The notes under the pieces: generated by a model
What the model saw: only the letters and a program-made list of their open reading frames with translations
Told to the model about the DNA's origin: nothing
Database searches by the model: none
Assembly (NCBI GenBank): GCA_028752905.1
Contig: JAQNBH010000017.1
Span: 31,178,283-31,242,282 of the forward strand
Length of the DNA: 64,000 bases
DNA from: Cladorhizidae sp. MBARI D1340-BT2
Lineage: Eukaryota; Porifera; Demospongiae; Poecilosclerida; Cladorhizidae
Reading direction: 5' to 3'
Position numbers and translations under genes: made by a program
Shown here: one piece after another, positions 21,279-34,321 of the stretch
How positions within the stretch are numbered: the stretch's first letter is position 1
Layout of the letters: every line of letters begins with the position of its first letter

Positions 21279-21469
21279 TGTACAAGTAAAATAGAGATGG
21301 ACTACTTTTCTTGGCTTACTTTTCCAGGATGTTGATTCTTGCACTGTAAGTGAACTTATAGCTGCTAGGAATAGGAGTGTATTCTTTATGTGATAGTTAC
21401 TCACCATCAACACTGTTACCTCATAGCTTATATTTGCTAGGAACAGCGTATTCTTTATGTGATAGCTAT
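21279..21469. repeat. 191-bp direct repeat, copy 2
   Basis: Second copy, offset by exactly 326 bases from the first at both ends. Confidence 0.85.
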
Positions 21470-22764
21470 ACTTATGTTTTTAGCAAGTCCCAACAGATCC
21501 ATAATGCATTGTATTTGCTTATAACTTTTACAAAGTGACACCATACTCACACCTGATGTAAACATGATGAATTTCTCACCAAAACAATGCCATTATTATA
21601 GCTACTACATCAATAAATGTAAGCATGCTACACGATGGAAAATAAACAAAATCCCTCTCTTTCATCAGTGTCATATACTAGAGTGTCAATACATAATTTA
21701 TGCAACAAGCAGCAGGCAAACATCACCCATGCATAGCTAATATGCCTAGGTTTCTCTATTAGCCAATTATTTTCTTCTTGAGAACTCTTTTCTCTCTAGA
21801 AAAATTCTGTTCTGCCTTTATTCGTGTTCTGCTTTGGCCACATTCGATCTTCCCAACTACCTGGATGAATCCCAAGTTCCGTCTCCTCAGTTGCAGTTAA
21901 GTAAATCCATGGTTCTGGCTTCATGCCATAAGTAACCTAGCCAAGATGTCTGACTGCATGCTGGACAGATCAACCATCCTTAACCGCTGCAAGAGCAGTT
22001 ATCATGACTCATCTGACCATTGCTTCTTTCCTTACTGCTGGATGTGGTCAACAAAACTTACGTACCATATATGTATAAAAATAATGGCATGAGCCATTAT
22101 TTTTTTATCTTCGAACATTTTATGATGATATTCATATATATGTGGTTGTTTTCACAACCAGAATGCATCATAACTCTTTCAACTCATCCAGTTTGAGCAT
22201 GTTTAGGCTATTGTTGACTGGCTAACAAGCCTAGATGCCAAGTCATTTTAGAGCAAAATGCAATCAACTTCTTATAATCATATTCATGCCTATTTGGTTT
22301 GTTGCTAAGCAGCCAAAATTCATATTTGGTTCTTCTATGCATACCAAACACCTTGATACTCCATAAGTATTGTTGAATTCGCTAAATTTGACCATCTAAA
22401 ATTTGATGTGAAAAGTGGTTTAATTCCCAATTATTATAATGATATTCACAACAATGTGGTTGTTGCTAAGCAACCATAACTTGTTATTATGCCCATAAGC
22501 TATCAACTGATATATGGTTGCTTGGTACTTTTCTTCATAACTCCGCCTACATTTGAAAATCATTCAAAAATAATAATTAAGTTGCCGAGGGTTACAATCC
22601 AACTTCAGGCCTCATTTCTGTGGCACTGGGCCAGCTTTTCCCTGCAGCAACATCAGAATACGATTTAGTAAAGGCTCTGACTCATTCTTTGTCTTTTGCT
22701 AACCACTTTTCAAAAGCCACTGATAATCTTGCATAATATTGTAGCCATTACTACACTTTACTGG

Positions 22765-23007
22765 TCAACCACTAAAAGTAATTTCAATTGCAGAAGTCAA
22801 CCCCATGGCTGAAGTCCACCACACCAACTCGGGTATCTCAATCTGCCGAACAGGTTGTACTGCAGGTTTGATAGTTACCTGTACTGCATTAGCTGGTGCA
22901 CTGCAGCATTCTTGAGAAGCCAATACAGCCAAAAGCAAAGAAACTCTTGTTGTTTGTTGTAAAATAATTTTGGCAACACATTCACTCTTTAATAAGAACG
23001 CACACAA
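22765..23007 (-). other. Open stretch shared by both arms, unknown
   Basis: It encodes VSLLLAVLASQECCSAPANA, which looks like a signal-peptide core with an Ala-x-Ala end, followed by VTIKPAVQP. A GTAACT donor-like site follows the ANA segment. The partner is 32,128-32,331 (+). The left copy lacks the methionine found in the right copy just before the hydrophobic stretch. It could be a first exon or chance. Confidence 0.25.
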
Positions 23008-23924
23008 TATTCATTGTTGTTTCATTTCCTCAATTTACATTTGTTTAAGATATAATATGGATAATTTTAAGATTTATACTCTACTAATTACAATGAATCT
23101 ATATATTTTTATATTTGAATATGATCTTGCAAGCATTAATATGGTGTGTCCCACATTTTCCAGATTGAAATGTGCCACAGAAAGTTTATACACTAAAAAA
23201 AATGATCCTGACCACCTGCTTATTTTGTTGGAGCATTTATGCAGCAGAGTGCACCTTATATCATTTGGCCCAGTTTTTTTTTTAATGGCAGACTCTAAAA
23301 TCCCCCCATAATTAAAGTTCATACTTCACATCTGAAGCTTCTTCGAAGCGTACCTATACTAGCTACAAGATGTCTTCCAGAATGCCAATTGAACCTTCAC
23401 TAAGGTATTAAACTGATAGTGCAAAAAAAAATTATAAACTTGTTTAGTTTAAATTTTCTTTAAGGGTCTATTTTCCTACTCACATAGTTGCGTAAAATAA
23501 TCCATGCATGATAACTCAAGATGTTCAAGTGTACATCTATGACTGCTCCATTTCTGGATGGTGACGAATAGGCTTGGGAACAGTGCTGTTTTCAATCAAA
23601 CTAGCTCACATGCTGTCTTACGTCTAGAATTGAGTCAAGACAGTTGGTTTGTGAGGTTCTCACTCCATGGAAACAAAGTCCAAAGGAAATAGTTTTTCCT
23701 CTACCAAAACATCTCCTGTGGGTGGTGAAGTTCTCTTGTGCAACTGTCATCCAAGTCCTTGAGAAGGCTGTAGCCGACACCTAATGGATACAGCAACAAT
23801 AGCAACAATATGGTGTGTGAGAATGTTTGTGTAATGGAGAATGTGGTAAAAATTGGTGGTCAACAGTTCAACAATAACAACAAAGCAAGGAATATATTAT
23901 TTGGTGTACAATAACAATAACAAG

Positions 23925-24025
23925 AAGGTTAGAGCACCTTGTCAAAATGTTGATAGAACACAATTTCAAGTTGATTAATGAGATGGTTATTGTAATGTTA
24001 TTATGTCAACTGAGAGTTCATTGAA
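23925..24025. mobile_element. Foldback MITE fragment
   Basis: GGTTAGAGCACCTTGTCAAA, an ACACAATTTCAAGTTGATTA arm and TATGTCAACTGAGAGTTCAT end remain. The partner at 31,050-31,150 is inverted. Confidence 0.6.
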
Positions 24026-24486
24026 CCAGTTTGAAAGCTCTGGAATTGAGGTTAGGTATAGTCCTCCAATGCTCAATAAAAGGGGGGAAATTGAAACAGA
24101 AATTTTTTTTAGACAATTATATTGAATTGACTTGCCAAAAAAGACAAGAAACAAGATTGTGTCCATGTGGACCACAACAAGTTAGATGACCCTTTACCAT
24201 TTATATAATGAGCAAACACCGCATGCACCATCAGACTTTGTATATCCTATCACAGTGGGTATGATATCCATATTCAACTCACATATGAAACTCATCTGCT
24301 ATGCTCCTAGAGGAAAAGGCTACAATCTAGTGTTTACTGGCCCAGACTGGACAACTTTAGAAAATGTGCCACACCTTGGCCAACAAATAACCATTATTTG
24401 GAGGCTCCAAAACTGCTGTAATTAGTCAGGCCTAGTTGAAAAAATAAGTAATTGAAATGTGGGGTGCTTTGGGGATGGGATTTAAG

Positions 24487-24668
24487 GCTGGTGATGGACA
24501 CAAACCTCACCAAGTATTTTCTTGCCTGCATTTGGATGATGATGGTCACAAATTTGCTAGAGTCTTTTCTTGTCTGCATATGGCTGGTAATAGACACAAA
24601 CTGTACAGGTTTTTATGAACTGGTACAGAGACAAACTCATGGAGTTTTTTATGTCTGCTTCTACAGGA
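24487..24668. repeat. Degenerate tandem repeat (about 50-60-bp units)
   Basis: Successive units share (G)ACACAAAC...TTTTCTTG.CTGCAT.TGG. Three to four units are visible. The inverted counterpart at about 30,365-30,560 has the same pattern. Confidence 0.5.
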
Positions 24669-25462
24669 AATTACTTGGACGATGACTTTGTCCCTCGGCA
24701 TGTGAACATGGTTTGTGTGGACAGGATCTGCATGACTTATAGAGTGATCCTGGGTTCTGGGTTGTAGACGTCAGTGTGGTTATGTGTTATATCGACCCTC
24801 ATATATAATAGAGTAGCGGGGTTTTGCATCAGTTTTGTGAAGGAAACATGAGCCACAAATACTATTCTCTGTACAGCTTCTTTTTTTTAAGTATTTTTTC
24901 CAATGTTTCAACTACATACTCTGGTCATCCCTCAGACCAAAGTATCTTTGCCAAAGCACAAGGTTGAGAAATATTGGCCCCAAAAAACTTAATTTAGGCT
25001 GAAGGAAACGATTAGTGTCAGCGGAAAATCCCTTTCTTGGCATCTTTACTCCACTGCCACCTTCTAGGATGAACTTCTCACTGCTGCTGCAGCTCTGAGG
25101 GAAGCAACTTGAAAACTAGCAACACTCAAAACTACATCAAGACCTTATTTAATGGCTCAATATATGCTGGTCTCACACAACTATTGGTTATGATCACATA
25201 TGACTATCCTAGCCTTACCCATAACTACGTCTTGAAAAATAGTCAACCCTACAAAACCTGGTAGACCAACTCTACATTACATACACCTATATACATGTAT
25301 CTATGGGGTAATGGTAAAATGCAAACATTTTGTGATTTCGTCCATTCACCTTTGGAATGGTCTGATGATCACAAAAACTGACTAGCCTTGGCAAAAAGAT
25401 TTTATCAAGCAAACTGGCTGTGTATTAGACCTCTCTGGGTGTTGTTCTATTCTGCAAAAGGG

Positions 25463-27059
25463 ATAATGTCAAGGATAATGTCAAGGGGAACAAGGTGATC
25501 CAAGTTGCACAAGTGCCTGCTATTCTTATAACAAAAAATTCAGCTGTCTAAAAAACTTCTTATTCCTAAAATGAAAAGTGCCAACTATTCTTGTAACATT
25601 AGGTTCAAAATTCAGCTGTCTAAACAAAAAATCCTATTGCTAAACTAAAAAAGTGAGTGCCTACTATTCTTGAAATGGACCAAGGTGGAGGGAGAAGAGT
25701 ATACTTCTTTTATACCTCAATATCATGTAGTTTTGACTTCATACAAATATACATAATATATATTTATACGATGTAAGTGGCCCTTGCTGTTAATAGTGGT
25801 GGAAAGAACTGATGTGAGAATCGATCTGTAAACAAAGCTGTTTGCATGCTCTGTTTTAATAGATGCCTCTAACTGACTTGCATAATGAAGAAAGCAGATA
25901 ATTCTGCAAAGACACCTTATGTATTATATAAGTTGGTTGAGAACTGTTTCAAATTATTCAATCTCCAAAATTGACTCCTCCAAATCCTTGGCCATTTTAT
26001 TACACCTTAGCTTCTACAGATAAGCAAGTTTTTTTAATAAATATTTTAAGCAAAAGCAAAATCATTATTATAAGAGTGTGGCTGCATGTCTCGCTAATCA
26101 ATAACACCCCCAAAAATTGGTCAAAAAACTTAGTAAATAGGTAAGGGGTCTTCCTTTGTTAAGCTAAAAGAGCCAAATTTTCAATGTCCATTGTGCTCAA
26201 TATCTAAAGCAATTCTTATAGTTAACAGAAATATGCCATGCCCCCTAGACTAGGGCTTCAGCTCCTTGCTTACTGGATCTCTAGAGATGAGTGTATATGC
26301 ACATGAAACCATGCCCATCATTATCTGACCCACAGCACAGCAAAGATTACAAGCCTTGAGGTAAATTCCAAGAAATCTTTGACCTTAAATAGCCCCATGC
26401 TGTTTGGTTTATAAATGTATAACAATTTTCAATAATCAACTTGAAATTTACTCTCTCGATGTTTCAATTAGACCCTCTAGCCTTCATCATGAATAATGAG
26501 AAGCTAAGGCTCACTTGAGTTAGATGTATACAGGTAGCTAGCTATCCACCATGCAATGCAAACCATACCCTTGCAGATGCGTCCAGCCCGTGGAACAGAT
26601 GTGGCAATAAAAAATAAGACTGCAAACAATTAATAATATATATAGCTTAAAAAAATTAACAAAGAATGGTAAACAATGGTGGTCGTGGTTTCAAGTTCGT
26701 GCTCTTGAGAGTGGTTCAATAGATATTGTGGATAGGTCTTACCTGACTTACCTGGCTGCTGGGTGGCCCCTCTCAGGGTTAAATTTAGGGAGGACTGTAC
26801 CTAAAAAATAAAAATAAACTTTTCCCAGTGCCAGTTCATGTGTATCTACAAAGCATTGGATGCTCAAATGCAAAAGTTATGTGACCGAAGAGGTAAGTTG
26901 TATGCCAGCATATAATGGCTACCACGTATATCAGACGTAAATTTACACTGTGTCTATTCATGATGGTTGCGCAATGGCCCTGAATATATTGCTCTAATGG
27001 GCAACCAGTTCAAAACTTTCTACATGGGCATGATGTCTTCTCCACTTCTAATATCATAA
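25463..27059. other. Central spacer, left part
   Basis: It has no inverted partner in the window. No gene was recognised. A MITE fragment lies at 26,420-26,510 (ATCAACTTGAAATTTACTCT ... CTAGCCTTCATCATGAATAA). Confidence 0.5.
26420..26510. mobile_element. Foldback MITE fragment
   Basis: One arm and the centre of the same MITE family as at 946-1,139, diverged. Confidence 0.55.
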
Positions 27060-27294
27060 ACTCTTTGACAGCTTATTTCCATACATGTTTTCTTTGCAGT
27101 CATAACTTTTCCATAGTTGTATTATTTTCTGAGACAAAGAGGACAAGATTAGCACATTCTCTTGATATCCCTCACCAGGTGTGGCCAGTCTACTTGTCTT
27201 CAGAGTGTGTCCAATGTTCTATCTTGTCCAAAATGTCCTGCCATCAGCGAACAGTGTTCCATTCTCAGTAGTTCTGTTCTACATACTTGAGGAA

Positions 27295-27570
27295 CTACAA
27301 CAACATCGTTACCACCCTTTCTATATGGTTTATGTAGTGACAAACCTTGCTTCCAGAGGAAGTCCACTGTAGCCCCATCAGTATGCCTTCTCGTGTCTTC
27401 CAGTGTTGGACCAGCAGCTGAAAGGAGTGGAGCTGCGGCGGTGAAATCCTCTCCAGGTTGGTCTGCTCTCCTCCATTGGTCTTTTTGGTGCGTAGCGTCT
27501 TCTCCACACCAGTTTCGAACATATCATCGGAGAATGGGAATAGTTGACCCATCTCTTGCTTGTTTATCAT
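27295..27570 (-). pseudogene. Pol fragment upstream of the integrase finger
   Basis: A 91-codon open stretch (SFQLLVQHWKTREGILMGLQ; GSKVCHYINHIERVVTMLL) leading, with one frame break, into the integrase H2C2-like HFGQDRT segment. The spacing fits the region between RNase H and integrase of gypsy pol genes. Confidence 0.5.
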
Positions 27571-28149
27571 TCATCGATTGTTCTTCCTTTTCCTTTCTTT
27601 TTTTCTGGGCCCTTGTGGTACTCATGCCCACCTCGAGGTTGGTTGCCTCCGTGTTTTCCATCTCCTCCACTGTAGTTTGTTCATCTTCCAGTGCTTCTTT
27701 GATAACCTGGGCGTGTCCTGTCCCAGTAACATTTCTACAGTGAGGTGTGAGGACACTCCCACTGCTAATTCACATGTCTTTATCAATCTGTAGATGAATC
27801 TTGGCTGCTGGAAACCACACCTTTCATGAACTCACTGTAGTGTAAGATATCTTCCACCCCAGTCTATCATTGGCTATACAACGATCAACTTCCATTCGTA
27901 CACCCTCTGTCGAGTAAAGCTACCACCGGTTTCCCATTAACTTGGACAGCTCTCCATTTGGGCTAAATATGTGTGCTGTGCCCAAAGTGAGCATTTTCCA
28001 TTTTCACCCGGCAATCCCTCCGGATATGTCCTTTTTTTCCACAATGGAAGCACTCGATGTCCCTTGTATCTCGAGGTGGGAATCGAGCTTGGGTCCCCTT
28101 TTCTGTATCTGTCCTTGGTCGGTAGGGATCGTTAGTCCTTGGTTCTGCT

Positions 28150-28258
<109 letters not shown>

Positions 28259-28321
28259 TGAAAGATGCATTTCTTGGGCTCCATCGGGGTTTCTCACCAC
28301 CAGGTAGTCTCTCTGGTCTGT

Positions 28322-28845
28322 TTAGTCCACCACCCTACTTGTGACCAAGAGTGTGGTTTGAGAGGTGACGGACAATGACTTAAATGACTTGGTGGTAATA
28401 TGGTACTTCTTGAGGAGTACCAACTTGACTGCTGCATAGTTAGCTTGGCTTTCTGCTGCCATTGCTGTCACTGCAGTCAGACCGGCTCCAGACAGCATGC
28501 TACACATAGGAAAATGGTCCATTGTTCTTCTGGCCATCGTCCAGCTCTGGCTGTCACCTCAAATGTTTCAGGATGGCACCCATGTCATCGACTCCTTCCC
28601 GGAACTTATGTATGGTCAACCTGGCTGTAGGGAGAGGCACTTGCTCCTATCACTTGTAGCAGTTTAGCCTCCCACTCAGCTGTCTGTTGCTTAGCCCTCC
28701 TTTCTTCCCGTTCAGGTCTGGCAAGCTCTATTCTCTGCCAACCATCCAAGAAATGTTCTATTGGACCTGGGACTGGTTCTGGTTCTGGTTCTGGGATAGC
28801 ATTTTGGAGGCGACGTGTCTCTCGCTCTCTCCGTTCTTCAGACAT
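28322..28845 (-). pseudogene. Gag start of the central Gypsy element
   Basis: The frame starts MSEERRERETRRLQNAIPEP at 28,845 with a Glu/Pro-rich and charged N terminus (EPEPEPVPGPIEHFLDGWQ), then breaks near 28,606. A later open piece (28,322-28,537) continues the gag-like region. No function beyond element packaging is implied. Confidence 0.55.
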
Positions 28846-29050
28846 TCTTTACCAATTATTGGTTGAAGAAGCAACCAAAACACTTTGAAAACTTGCGACT
28901 TGGGGTATTGATTCACAAGTCCTCTAGGTTACTCTGGACTGTTTCCCCCGTTCTGGCTATATACTGGCTACTTTAGCTCTCTCTGTCTGAGAGAATAGCT
29001 CCTTCTTCTGGTCCAGGATCTCACTATTGAGATCCCACTACTGCCACCAA

Positions 29051-29340
29051 TGTCGGAAATTGTCTCTCTCTCTCACTCTGATTTGAGACTCACTTGTACC
29101 ACTTATATGAATATTTCTGAGCCCAACTCTCTGTCTGAGACCTAGTAGGACCACAACTATATACACTCCCACTATCAGGTTGATAGTTAACAGTAATAGT
29201 TTTGTACACAAGGAAAACACACTTTGTACAATGCTATTACAGAAAAGATGTACAATACAGAACTAGCTCTGACTCTGGCACTCTCTCCCTTAATCATGTT
29301 TTATTATTATATATAATGTATATAGTTCATTTGGTCCTCT
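29051..29340 (-). repeat. 5' LTR of the central Gypsy element (outer end uncertain)
   Basis: The sense strand ends ATTTCCGACA directly before the primer site. A TATATATAATAATAAAA stretch near 29,300-29,320 could be the TATA box. Without a second LTR the outer boundary cannot be fixed and may lie beyond 29,340. Confidence 0.55.
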
Positions 29341-31049
29341 TCCATTTCATGGACTGGTATGATTGGTTGGCCTAAGGCTAGGAAGCTCATAGAAGCTTCT
29401 CTCCTACTTCACAGACTTGTGGTTTGTTATCATTCTCTTTTCCTCTCAAGGCTCCACTACATCTTGTGGTCTTTTAAAATATGGTCTTGGTATTTGTTCC
29501 CGTTTGAGGTGGCCTCTGGTGAGCTAGCTGATGTAATTATGCAGTTACCTCCAGAAGTTGTCAGGCTGCTCCCTGACAGACCTCTTGCAGAATAGAACAA
29601 CACCCAGAGATGCAAATACACAGCCAGTTTTCTTGTAAAAATCTCTTTACCAAGGTTAGATGCTAATCGGTTTTTGTGATCATCAGACCAATCCAAAGGT
29701 AGATGGACGAAATCACAAAATGTTATGCATTTTACCATTACCCCACAGATACAGTGTATGTAATGTAGAGTTGGTCTACCAGCTTTTGTAGGGTTGATTA
29801 TTTTTCGAGACATAGTTATGGGTAAGGACATAATTATATGATGTTACTGTGATCATAACCAATAGTTGTGACCAGCATATATTAGATAAGGTCTTGGAGT
29901 AGTTTTGAGTGTTGCTGGTTTTCAAGTTGCTCCCCTCAGAGCTGCAGCAGCAGTGAGAAGTCCATCAAAAAAGGTGGCAGTGGAGTAAGGATGTCAAAAA
30001 AGAGTTTGAATTGGATTTTCCGCTGATATTATCAGATGCTAATAGTGTCCATCATCCTAAAATTAAGTTTTTTTGGCCAATATTTCTCAACCATGTGCTT
30101 TGGCAAAGATACTTTAGTCTGAGGGAAGACCAAGTATGTAGGTTGAAACATTGGAAAAAAATACTTTTTTTAAAGCTGTACAGAGAGTATATAGTATTTG
30201 TGGCTCATGTTACTTTCACAAAACTGAGCCTGCTACTCTCTCTATTATGGGGTCAATTTAACACATAACCACACTGAGGTCTACCAACCAGAATCTAGGT
30301 CACTCCAGAAGTCATGCAGATCCTGTCCACACCGACTATGTCACATGCCGAGGGGCAAAGTTACCGTCCAAGGGATTTCCTGTAGAAGCAGACAAACAAA
30401 AACTCCATGAGTTTGTCAGTTACCATAAAAACCTGTTGAGTTTGTGTCTTTCACCAACCAAGACAAACTAAGACAAGAAAAAACTCTAGCAAATTTGTGA
30501 CCATCACCATCCAAGTGCAGGCAAGAAAATACTTGGTAAGGTTTGTGTCCATCACCAGCTTTAAATTCCATCCCCAAAGCACCCCACATTTCAATTACCT
30601 ATTTTTCAAAAACCTGACTAAATGCAACCTATTAAAGCAGTTTTGGTGGCTCCAAATAATGGTTCTTTGTTGGCCAAGGTGTGACTTGTTTTCTAAAGTT
30701 GTCCTGTCTGGGCCAATAAACACTAGATTGCAGCCTTTTCCTCTAGGAGCGAAGCCAAAGGAAGCAGATGAGACAGAACACTTCATATGCAAGTTGGACA
30801 TGGATATCATACCCACTCATGTGACAGATATACAAACCAAATTCTGATGGTGCATGCTTGGTGTTTGCAAAGACATTATATAAATGGTAAAGGGTCATCT
30901 AACTGGTTGCGGTCCACATGGATACAATCTTGTTTTTGGCAAGTCGATACAATATAGTTGTCTTTATTTTTTTCTGTTTTAATTTCCCCCCTTTTATTGA
31001 GCATTGGAGGACTATACCTAACCTCAATTCCAGAGCTTTTAAACTGGTT

Positions 31050-31150
31050 CAATGAACTCTCAGTTGACATAATAACATTACAATAACCATCTCATTAATC
31101 AACTTGAAATTGTATTCTCTCAACATTTTGACTAGGTGCTCTAGCCTTCT
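31050..31150. mobile_element. Foldback MITE fragment
   Basis: ATGAACTCTCAGTTGACATA, AATCAACTTGAAATTGTATT and a TGACTAGGTGCTCTAGCCTT centre are visible. It lies opposite 23,925-24,025. Confidence 0.6.
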
Positions 31151-32127
31151 TGTTATTGTTATTGTACACCAAATAATATATTCCTTGCTTTGTTGTTATT
31201 GTAGGACTGTTGACCACCAATTTATACCACATTCTCCATTACACAAATATCCACACACACACCATACTGTTCCTATATCCATTAGGTGTCGGCTACAGTC
31301 TTCTCAAAGGACTTGGATGACAGTTGCACAGGAGAACTTTACCACCCACAGCAGATGTTTTGGTAGAGGAAAAGCTATTTCTTTTCTTTGTTTCTCTGGA
31401 GTGAGAACAACTGTCTTCTCAATTCTATTCTAGATGTAAGACAGCATGTGAGGTAGCTTGATTGTAAACAGCACTGTACCCAAGCCTTTTTGTCACATTA
31501 CAGAAATGGAGCAGTCATGTATAGATGTACACTCGAACATCTTGAGTCATCATGCAATCAAAATGAATGGATTATTTTATGCAACTTATGTATTAAGATC
31601 CCTTAAAGAAAATTTAATCTTTTTTTAAAAGCACGTTGCACTGTCAGTTCAATACTTTGGGTTAAATTGGCATTCTGAAGACATCTTGTATATAACTGGA
31701 GTCTGGTTTCCATTTACATTTCTAAGAAATTGCAGACATGAAGTATGAACTTTAATTTGGGGGGGGATTTTAGAGTCTGTCATTAAAAAAAAAAAATGGG
31801 CCAAATGATATAAGGTGCACTCTGCGATTTACAGCTGCATAAATGGTCCAACAAAATAAGCAGGTGGTCAGGATCATTTTTTGTAGTGTATAAACTTTCT
31901 GTGGCACAGTTCAATCTGGAAAATGTGGGACACATCATATTAATGCTTGCAAGATCAACAAAAGGAATGCCATTGAAATATAAAAATATATAGATGCTAA
32001 TTAGTAGAGTATAAATCTTAAATTGGAGGAAATGAAACAACAATGAATATTATTGTATGTGTTCTACCATTATAGGATAATTATATTAAAGAGTGAACGT
32101 GTCGCCAAAATTATTTTACAACAAGCA

Positions 32128-32331
32128 ATGAGGTGGACAAGAGTTTCTCTGTTTTTGGCTGTATTGGCTTCTCAAGAATGCTGCAGTGCACCAGCTAATG
32201 CAGCACAGGTAACTATCAAACCTGCAGTACAACCAGCTCGGCAGATTGAGACACCCGAGTTGGTTTGGTGGACTTCAGCCGTGGGGTTGACTTCTGCAAT
32301 TGAAATTACTTTTAAGTGGTTTGACCAGTAA
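32128..32331 (+). other. Signal-peptide-like open stretch, unknown
   Basis: From ATG 32,128: MRWTRVSLFLAVLASQECC, then SAPANAAQ, then VTIKPAVQPA. The hydrophobic core with an ANA end resembles a secretory signal. An AG|GTAACT donor-like site at 32,217-32,222 follows. It could be a first coding exon of an unseen gene, but no further exon is evident. Confidence 0.25.
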
Positions 32332-33620
32332 AGTGTAGTATGGGGGATATTGCTACAATATTATGCAAGATTATCAGTGGCAGATCCTGGCTTTTGAAAA
32401 GTGGTTTGCAAATGATGAAGAAAGGTACCTAGCAACTATATATCAGTTGATAGCTGATAGGCATCATAACAAGTTATGGTTGCTTAGCAACAAACCAAAT
32501 TATTGTCAATATCATTATAAGAAATGGGAAGTAAAACCTTTTTTCGCATCAATTTTAGCTGGTCTTGTAGAACAATTCAGCGATACTTATGGAGTATCAA
32601 GGTGTTTGGTATGCATAGAAGAACCAAATTTTGGCTACTTAGCAACAAACCAAATAGGCACGAATATGATTATAAGAAGTTGATTGATTAAAAAAGCATT
32701 AGGCTCTAATAGCAAAAGCAGACCACAGATAAAGGAACAACAGAATTTTTCTGGAGAGAAAGGAGTTCTCTAGAAGAAAATAATTGGCTACTGAAACTAA
32801 TAGACAAACCTGGGCATATTAGCTATGCATGGGTGATGTTTGCCTGCTGTCACTTGTTGCATAAATTAGGTATTGATTCTCTAGTCTATGGAACTGGTGG
32901 AAGAGAGAGATTTTGTTCATTTTCCATCGTGTAGCATGCTTACATTTATTGATGTAGTAGCTATAATAATGGCATTGTTTTGGTGAGAAATTCATCATAT
33001 TTACATCAGGTGTGAATATGGTGTCATTTTGTAAAAGTTGTAAGCAAGCATCATGGATCTGTTGGGATCTTGCACCAAATAGTAATACCCAACACCGCTT
33101 TGGAAGGCTGATCCAATGTGCATATCATACGGGTGACACCAAGAGTACTTTGCTATGCATTGACTATCACAAGGTGTCATCTTCCAAGTTCTCGCCATGC
33201 ATGTTCATTTGCACAGATCCTCGCACATATCCTGGTGTGGGGAGCATATCTATGCAGTTAGTTTGGTGCATAGGACAGGCACTAGCTGTGGGTTCAACCC
33301 AATGAATCTATCTGTAAGTGCTTTAAGATATTGTTCAAGGATTTTGACTGAATAATACATTATTTGTAGAGTGGACAGTAAATTGAGAGTGTCCATCCTA
33401 AGAAACTTCCTTTACAAATAAAATAATCTCACTGCACTTCCTCCGATGTGAATGATGGGAAGCTTCCACTGCACAGGAATTTCCACATGGTCAGGATGCT
33501 GTTTCAATCAATTATCTTGGGAATAATGGGTAAGGCTAGTCTGACTTGTGTGTTGTCTGCCCATAGGTGGCCAACCTCTGCATGGCTTAGTATAGCCACT
33601 TTATGTTAAGTCTTGTAGTA

Positions 33621-33717
33621 GCTATAGATTTGAATTGCTTTTCCCTGTTCACTTTCTAGAGCACTTTTTAGCTATAGGTTTGAATTGCTTTTCCCTGTTC
33701 ACTTTCTAGAGCACTTT
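33621..33717. repeat. 50-bp tandem duplication
   Basis: GCTATAG.TTTGAATTGCTT ... CTAGAGCACTTT appears twice in a row with a 50-base period. The left arm has only one copy (inverted, near 2,380-2,420). Confidence 0.8.
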
Positions 33718-34117
33718 CTCTGGACCTTTTGATTTCATGAAGGATAAGTTAGAGAGGAAGCAAAGTAGTCCAGGAAAAGTGGTCCATAATAAGTGGTCCA
33801 ATAAGTGGTCCAAAAAGTAAGTCAAGAAAAGTAGTCCATCTCTATTTTAATTGTAGACATCTCCCCAATTCATGGAAAAAATGGGGAGTTCAAGTCACAC
33901 TGGCAGAATTACATCCCCATAAGTAAAAGCCTTCTGCATGAAACTAAAATAAAGTGAATAAAATATTTCTACCATTTGAATTTTACCCACACTTTTTATG
34001 TATAAGGTGCTGGCAGTGAACCTTGCCACCAGTGGGTGATATATATATGACAATTAGAATCTACACAATAGTTACTACATGGCATTGCAAGTAGGAATCA
34101 CTTTAAGCTTCACTTAC

Positions 34118-34321
34118 CATCATTATCCATGATTAGAATATCAGCTTGTCTTGGGCTAAACTGAATTCTTGAGTTCATTGAAGGTAAAATATATACATTG
34201 AAGAGTTCATCATTTTCATGTATTTCATCATCGTTAATGATAATGTCTACTGATAGACTTGATACAGAACTTGAGAATGTCAGGTTTGTAAGCAAGATGT
34301 CATAGTCTTCACCAAAATTGG
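34118..34321 (-). CDS. Calx-beta domain D1, second-half exon (right arm)
   Basis: 204 bp on the - strand with TGTTCAG acceptor and GTAAGTG donor. It encodes GEDYDILLTNLTF, VDIIINDDEIHENDELF and ILIMDND. It is the last exon of the right-arm gene segment before the palindrome centre, mirroring 20,518-20,721. Confidence 0.9.

Larger units (their letters stand above)
21470..25462. other. Left arm of the palindrome, no recognised gene
   Basis: Matches 29,583-33,600 in inverted orientation (for example 22,800 with 32,290 and 24,700 with 30,350). No Calx-beta exon was found. It contains a MITE piece (about 23,925-24,025), a degenerate tandem repeat (24,487-24,668) and an 80-codon open stretch on the - strand (22,765-23,007). 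The outer edge is seen near TATTCTGCAA at 25,449-25,458. Confidence 0.6.
29583..33600. other. Right arm of the palindrome, inner part
   Basis: Reverse complement of about 21,470-25,462 with numerous small indels. No recognised gene. It contains a MITE fragment (31,050-31,150), the degenerate tandem repeat (30,365-30,560) and the signal-peptide-like stretch (32,128-32,331). Confidence 0.6.

Noticed and set aside
24880..24960. Possible further MITE copy (TTTCAACTACATACTCTGGTC)
   Set aside because: Resembles the foldback family only in the TTTCAACTA part; the arms do not match and no hairpin with the family centre is present.
29359..29831. Frames at the right arm edge (both strands)
   Set aside because: Cross the boundary between spacer and arm; no motif and no splice context.
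30497..30847. 116-codon + frame and its antisense frame
   Set aside because: Composition and tandem-repeat background explain it; the left-arm counterpart is broken differently.
31104..31433. 109-codon + frame
   Set aside because: Covers a MITE fragment and non-coding arm sequence; the mirrored copy is not open.
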